24,875 nt of DNA from Saccoglossus kowalevskii (taxonomy: Eukaryota > Hemichordata > Enteropneusta > Harrimaniidae). The stretch is from NCBI RefSeq assembly GCF_000003605.2, contig NW_003147271.1, forward strand, positions 161,127 to 186,001. The letters are read 5' to 3'. Every line of letters begins with the position of its first letter. The first letter of the stretch is position 1. The position numbers and the translations under genes were made by a program. This document shows, piece after piece, positions 21,397-24,875 of this stretch. The notes below the pieces were generated by a model. It was not told where the DNA came from. It did no database searches and was given only the letters and a program-made list of their open reading frames with translations.

Positions 21397-22945
21397 TGCG
21401 AAAATATGAATTATTATTTCTTAGCACATTAGATCACTCCCATAACTCACCTTTGGTGCTTTTAGAAAAGGTATTTTTCTCTCCAGCCATTTGCAGAAGG
21501 GTAAGGCCAGTAGAACACGATTCTTTCACAAAATCACTCTTTTTGCTTCAGTATTTCTAACAATGTATATATGTCTTGTGACTTTGTAACCATCTCACAA
21601 TTCATGTGAGACCTTCATTGCATATCACACAATTTGCATACCTTTATCTTATAAATCCTTGCAGCTTCGCAATTATTTCTAGTCAGCAAAAAGAAGTCTG
21701 CGTAGGGACCATTTCTAGTATGAAAAAAAAACAAAACAGTTTGTGAGAAGTTAAGTTTTTCTCTAAATGAATCTCAATTTGTGTGATATCCTTGATATCT
21801 GATACATGTATCTATTCTTTTCTGCGAACGTTTCTCCTGGGACTTGTTCAGTACGTATTTACCTTGGCCAGCGGAGCAATTGGTACAGCTAATTGGAAGC
21901 TATGGAATGGCCGTTGTTGAAAACATCAATTATTTTTTGGAATTTATTGGCCCACTAGTACATCGTAAGATTTACAATATGCAAATTCCACATTTCGAAC
22001 TAATAATATACGTACAAAAAATTGCTGTTTTCAGTGATGGCAAAGTCCAATCACCATCAAGTAATGTATTCAAAATTAGATTTTTGGCGTGTAACATACA
22101 CTTCTCTCGCCTCCCCCAAAAGGGAATATCATAATGATAAACATGTAAATGTGTTCAGCCTTCGTCTTAATGCATGTGCTGTTTTTATATAATTTAATTG
22201 TGTTCTGCTGTTTATGATAATGCCTAGTTTCATCACATACATTGTACATATGTGCATTGTACGGCATACCTTGGTCTAAAGCGTTTCTGCCCATGGCATG
22301 TCTCCATGTGGTTTCCCAGCAAATTTCACTGGTGTGTGAATAAGGCTGTTTGAAGTGTTCTTTTTAATCTTGCATAAACAATGACTTCATGATTATTTAC
22401 CCATGTAACAATGTGGAAATTTTCAGACTGGTAGCTGCTTGCAATTGTGATCACGACAATCAGGCAAACGTATTTCCCCTACTGGCTTCTTTTTTGTTCA
22501 AATAACCGAACAATGTTGCAATTTCCTGCATGGAAAAACAGTTGCGTGCGATTATAGAAGAATATCAAATAACGCCTTTAAGCATTTATTAAACAACGAG
22601 AAAACATGTGTTTTGCATTCTTCCTCACTTACCAAACTATTCACTTCAGATAAATGAATTGTTTACTGTTTTTACTTTTTATTATCCTGTACTGGAACAT
22701 ATGCATGTTAGAATAGCAGAGTAAATCTTTGTGTCTTTAGTTGAAGACATACAGACATCATGATATCATAGAATGATAGTGTATTATGGTAACTGGAGAT
22801 GAGGATTGCATTCAAATTACATTCAAAACTGAAAGACAGATATGCACATGCATTTAGGTATAAATTAAGTCGAGGTAGTCTAGATGATATAGAAGTGTTG
22901 ATCTTGAACTTCGGTACATGTACGCTACATGTAGTTGTATTGGTG

Positions 22946-23090
22946 TTGGTCATTTGCATAATTAATGTGATACATTTGTTTATCTACAGTTGAACTTTGA
23001 GAATTTTGTGATGTGATTTGATTGGTTGTTATACCTACATTTTGTACACTGGTTGTTTGCATAATTAATGTGATACAGTTGTTTTTCTAC
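22946..23090. repeat. Direct repeat with POU-octamer and homeodomain-like words
   Basis: TTTGCATAATTAATGTGATA occurs at about 22953 and again about 103 bp later (about 23056), each followed by CA, then TTGTTT and TCTACA. The first copy includes ATTTGCAT (22952-22959), the reverse complement of the octamer ATGCAAAT, next to TAATTAAT. It may be a local duplication or two ends of an unrecognised element. Confidence 0.7.
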
Positions 23091-23238
23091 AATAAGCTAA
23101 AAAAAAAGAAACTTCTATTGGTTTGGATTATACAAAGCACCTTAGCTGCAGGATGTTCATTTGTAATCAGCAACAGACCATATATTCTCTTAATTTTTTT
23201 GGATTGTTCTAACATGCATTTATTTGGTTTGCGATATA

Positions 23239-23288
23239 CAGTGACCCCTCGCTAAGTCGCTCCTCGGTAAGTCGCGATTCGGCTAAGT
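23239..23288 (+). mobile_element. Single Tigger/pogo-like terminus
   Basis: After TA (23237-23238) comes CAGTGACCCCTCGCTAAGT, and the word TAAGTCGC appears three times at about 16-bp spacing. A CAGT start on a TA target, followed by repeated short GC-rich words, is how pogo/Tigger-type ends look. The inverted partner end is not found in the remaining 1.6 kb, so this is a solo, truncated or misjudged end. Confidence 0.35.
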
Positions 23289-23759
23289 CGCGGGTACTTG
23301 GATGGCTTCCAAAATGTCTACTGTGTTTTCACAGCAGTTTTGAAGTACAAAGACTAATTACTCAAGGTGTCAACTGGGGTGTCTAGTACTGACCGTACGT
23401 ACTTCTCGGCCGGTCCCATTTTGGTATACCTATAAAAAATTCACTACAATGAGTTGAATTCATTATTTTATCTCTATTTCTCGATTGAGCAGCATGTCAA
23501 AGCGAAAGCTATCCAGCCTGTATATGCAAATCTGTTCTTTTAAATAGTTCAGTTTAATTTTGTATCGTTTCTCTGTTTATGTGTCAATATTGAAAACATA
23601 ATTAAGCATATATGTTGAAACCAAGAGCATTAAACATTATTATCCTAATAAGGCCACTGAATGAGTTTTACAAATCGTTAAATTATAGTATATCGCTTCT
23701 TTTCAGAAGCTTATGTGGCTCAGATGTTCAAAGATATTGTTTATGCGCATAAATTAGCT

Positions 23760-23963
23760 TACTGTAAATGCATTAATTAATTCACTAGGTTTTAATTTCG
23801 CTATTATCGCTGATAAGTAAAATCCGTTAAATTAAATCAACATGAACATGTAAAATAACGCTCGTGGTTTCCTTGATAAAATCATGAAATTATAACAGTG
23901 AAAATGCTCAAAACATCAAAATAGTGAAATTAAATGTCAGTCGAAAAAAATTGTTTTACAGTA
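23760..23963 (-). mobile_element. MITE family 2, copy 2, both ends present
   Basis: It begins TACTGTAAATGCATTAATT and ends TTGTTTTACAGTA; the inverted termini are short, with TA outside. Read on the minus strand, it matches 19862-20052 through the landmarks TTTAATTTCACTATTTTGAT, TTATTTTACATGTTCA and TTTTACTTATCAGCGA. This copy defines the full length (204 bp). Non-coding. Confidence 0.8.
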
Positions 23964-24288
23964 TTAGCTTTTAACCTTACATTGTTGCAGTTAATTAAGC
24001 TGAAACAGAGTCAAAAAATATTTATTTATGTGGTTTATAAAAGTGTTTTTTTTTAATAAACTCAGGCCTTGAAGTTCAGGGAGGAATCAAAGGCAATTGC
24101 ACTGATTGCATTTCATTAGGTTTGCTATGGTGCCCTAGGAAAAATATGGATTTTCCAAGACTGTTTTTATATGCTAAGGCAGTTTTATAAAATCTTAAAA
24201 ATAGGTATCCTCCCAACTCCAAAATTCAAATCATATGAACGTGTCTGTATAACGGGTTGTAAAAAATTGAGTTTAGTTCAGTTTTATT

Positions 24289-24875
24289 AGCTCCGCTGTC
24301 GACCTTGTCGAGCGGAGCTTATCATATGAGTGATTGTCCGTCGTCGTCGTCGTCCGTGTCAATGTTTTACTTTTTCGACTTCTTCTTGAAAACTACAAGC
24401 CTGAATGCTTTGATACTTGGTGTATATGTACCTTGGGTAGACCTCTCTTAGGTTTGTTCATTTCATGTTGATATCTTCAATTCTCTAATTTTGGTGAATA
24501 TTTTTGTAATTTTTGGTAAAAAGTGATATTTTCGACTTCTTGTTAAAAACCGCAAGTGCAATTGCTTTGATATTACATATATAGGTACTACATGTGGACC
24601 TCTCTCAGATTTGTTCATTTTGTAATGATATCTTTAATTCTCTAATTTTGGTGAATATTTTTGTCATTTTTGGTAAAAAGTGATATTTTCGACTTCTTGT
24701 TAAAAACCGCAAGTGCAATTGCTTTGATACTACATATATAGGTACTACATGTGAACCTCTCTCAGATTTGTTCATTTCGTGATGATATCTTCAATTCTCT
24801 AATTTTGGTGAATATTTTTGTCATTTTTGGTAAAAAGTGATATTTTCGACTTCTTGTTAAAAACCGCAAGTCCGA
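24289..24875 (+). repeat. GC palindrome followed by 157-bp tandem repeat, running off the edge
   Basis: AGCTCCGCT (24289-24297) and AGCGGAGCT (24311-24319) form an inverted repeat around a GTCGAC-containing loop. A CGT microsatellite follows (24336-24358). Then come tandem units in which TTCGACTTCTT recurs at 24374, 24531, 24688 and 24845, exactly 157 bp apart each time. The second and third units are almost identical; the first is more diverged. The array is cut by the right window edge. No coding capacity is evident. Confidence 0.9.

Larger units (their letters stand above)
11731..24875 (+). other. Presumed intron 1 of the NALF homologue (3' end outside the window)
   Basis: No segment downstream encodes the expected next part of the family (the region with the conserved CKQYCLEVQ-like core), on inspection of the open frames. 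Vertebrate NALF1 also has an extremely long first intron, so an intron of more than 13 kb is plausible. Apart from repeats listed separately, I see no exon in this span on either strand. The open frames 11818-12120, 14295-14534, 18776-19135, 21844-22134 and 22799-22993 show no family resemblance. A nested gene cannot be excluded by eye. Confidence 0.6.

Overview
The window looks like AT-rich genomic DNA from an invertebrate animal. It has a spliced gene with a TATA-less promoter, a very long first intron, CpG-containing non-coding sequence, MITE-like elements, satellites and many microsatellites. There is no operon structure, rRNA, CRISPR array or phage. I cannot place the species. The first exon of a NALF1/NALF2 (FAM155) homologue is clear and shows it is metazoan. 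The exon lacks the long low-complexity insert of vertebrate NALF1, and the repeats do not look vertebrate.

Layout. The left edge (1-1012) has two possible minus-strand coding segments in compatible phase, plus two E2F-like sites; all of this is tentative. From about 1 to 10.8 kb the sequence is mostly non-coding. It holds a 176-bp (AAAT)n tract, a CA repeat, the 3' tail of a probable LINE with a clean stem-loop (6918-7081), and a 370-bp element carrying a 42-bp-arm hairpin (7368-7737).

The core is at 10.8-11.73 kb: an NRF1-like / ETS-like / YY1-like promoter cluster, a leader of about 330 nt crowded with upstream ORFs, and a 183-codon first coding exon. The exon ends in a phase-0 GTGAGT donor. 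It encodes the N-terminal membrane anchor and the start of the cysteine-rich region of an auxiliary subunit of the NALCN sodium leak channel. The rest of the gene is not recognisable, so 11731-24875 is most simply read as the beginning of intron 1.

That presumed intron holds two G-quadruplex-capable tracts on opposite strands and an inverted second copy of the hairpin element (14562-14908). It also holds a 182-bp higher-order satellite built of alternating 90/92-bp monomers with an inverted monomer at its right end (17377-18275), and two related MITE families with TACTGTA ends, two copies of which abut on a shared TA. Further right are a 32-bp minisatellite with CRE-like cores, a single Tigger/pogo-like terminus, and a 157-bp tandem repeat headed by a GC-rich palindrome that runs off the right edge.

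The only gene I am confident in is the NALF homologue. The most interesting non-genic structures are the hairpin-element pair, the higher-order satellite with its inverted end, and the in-frame upstream ORF that stops one codon before the NALF start.
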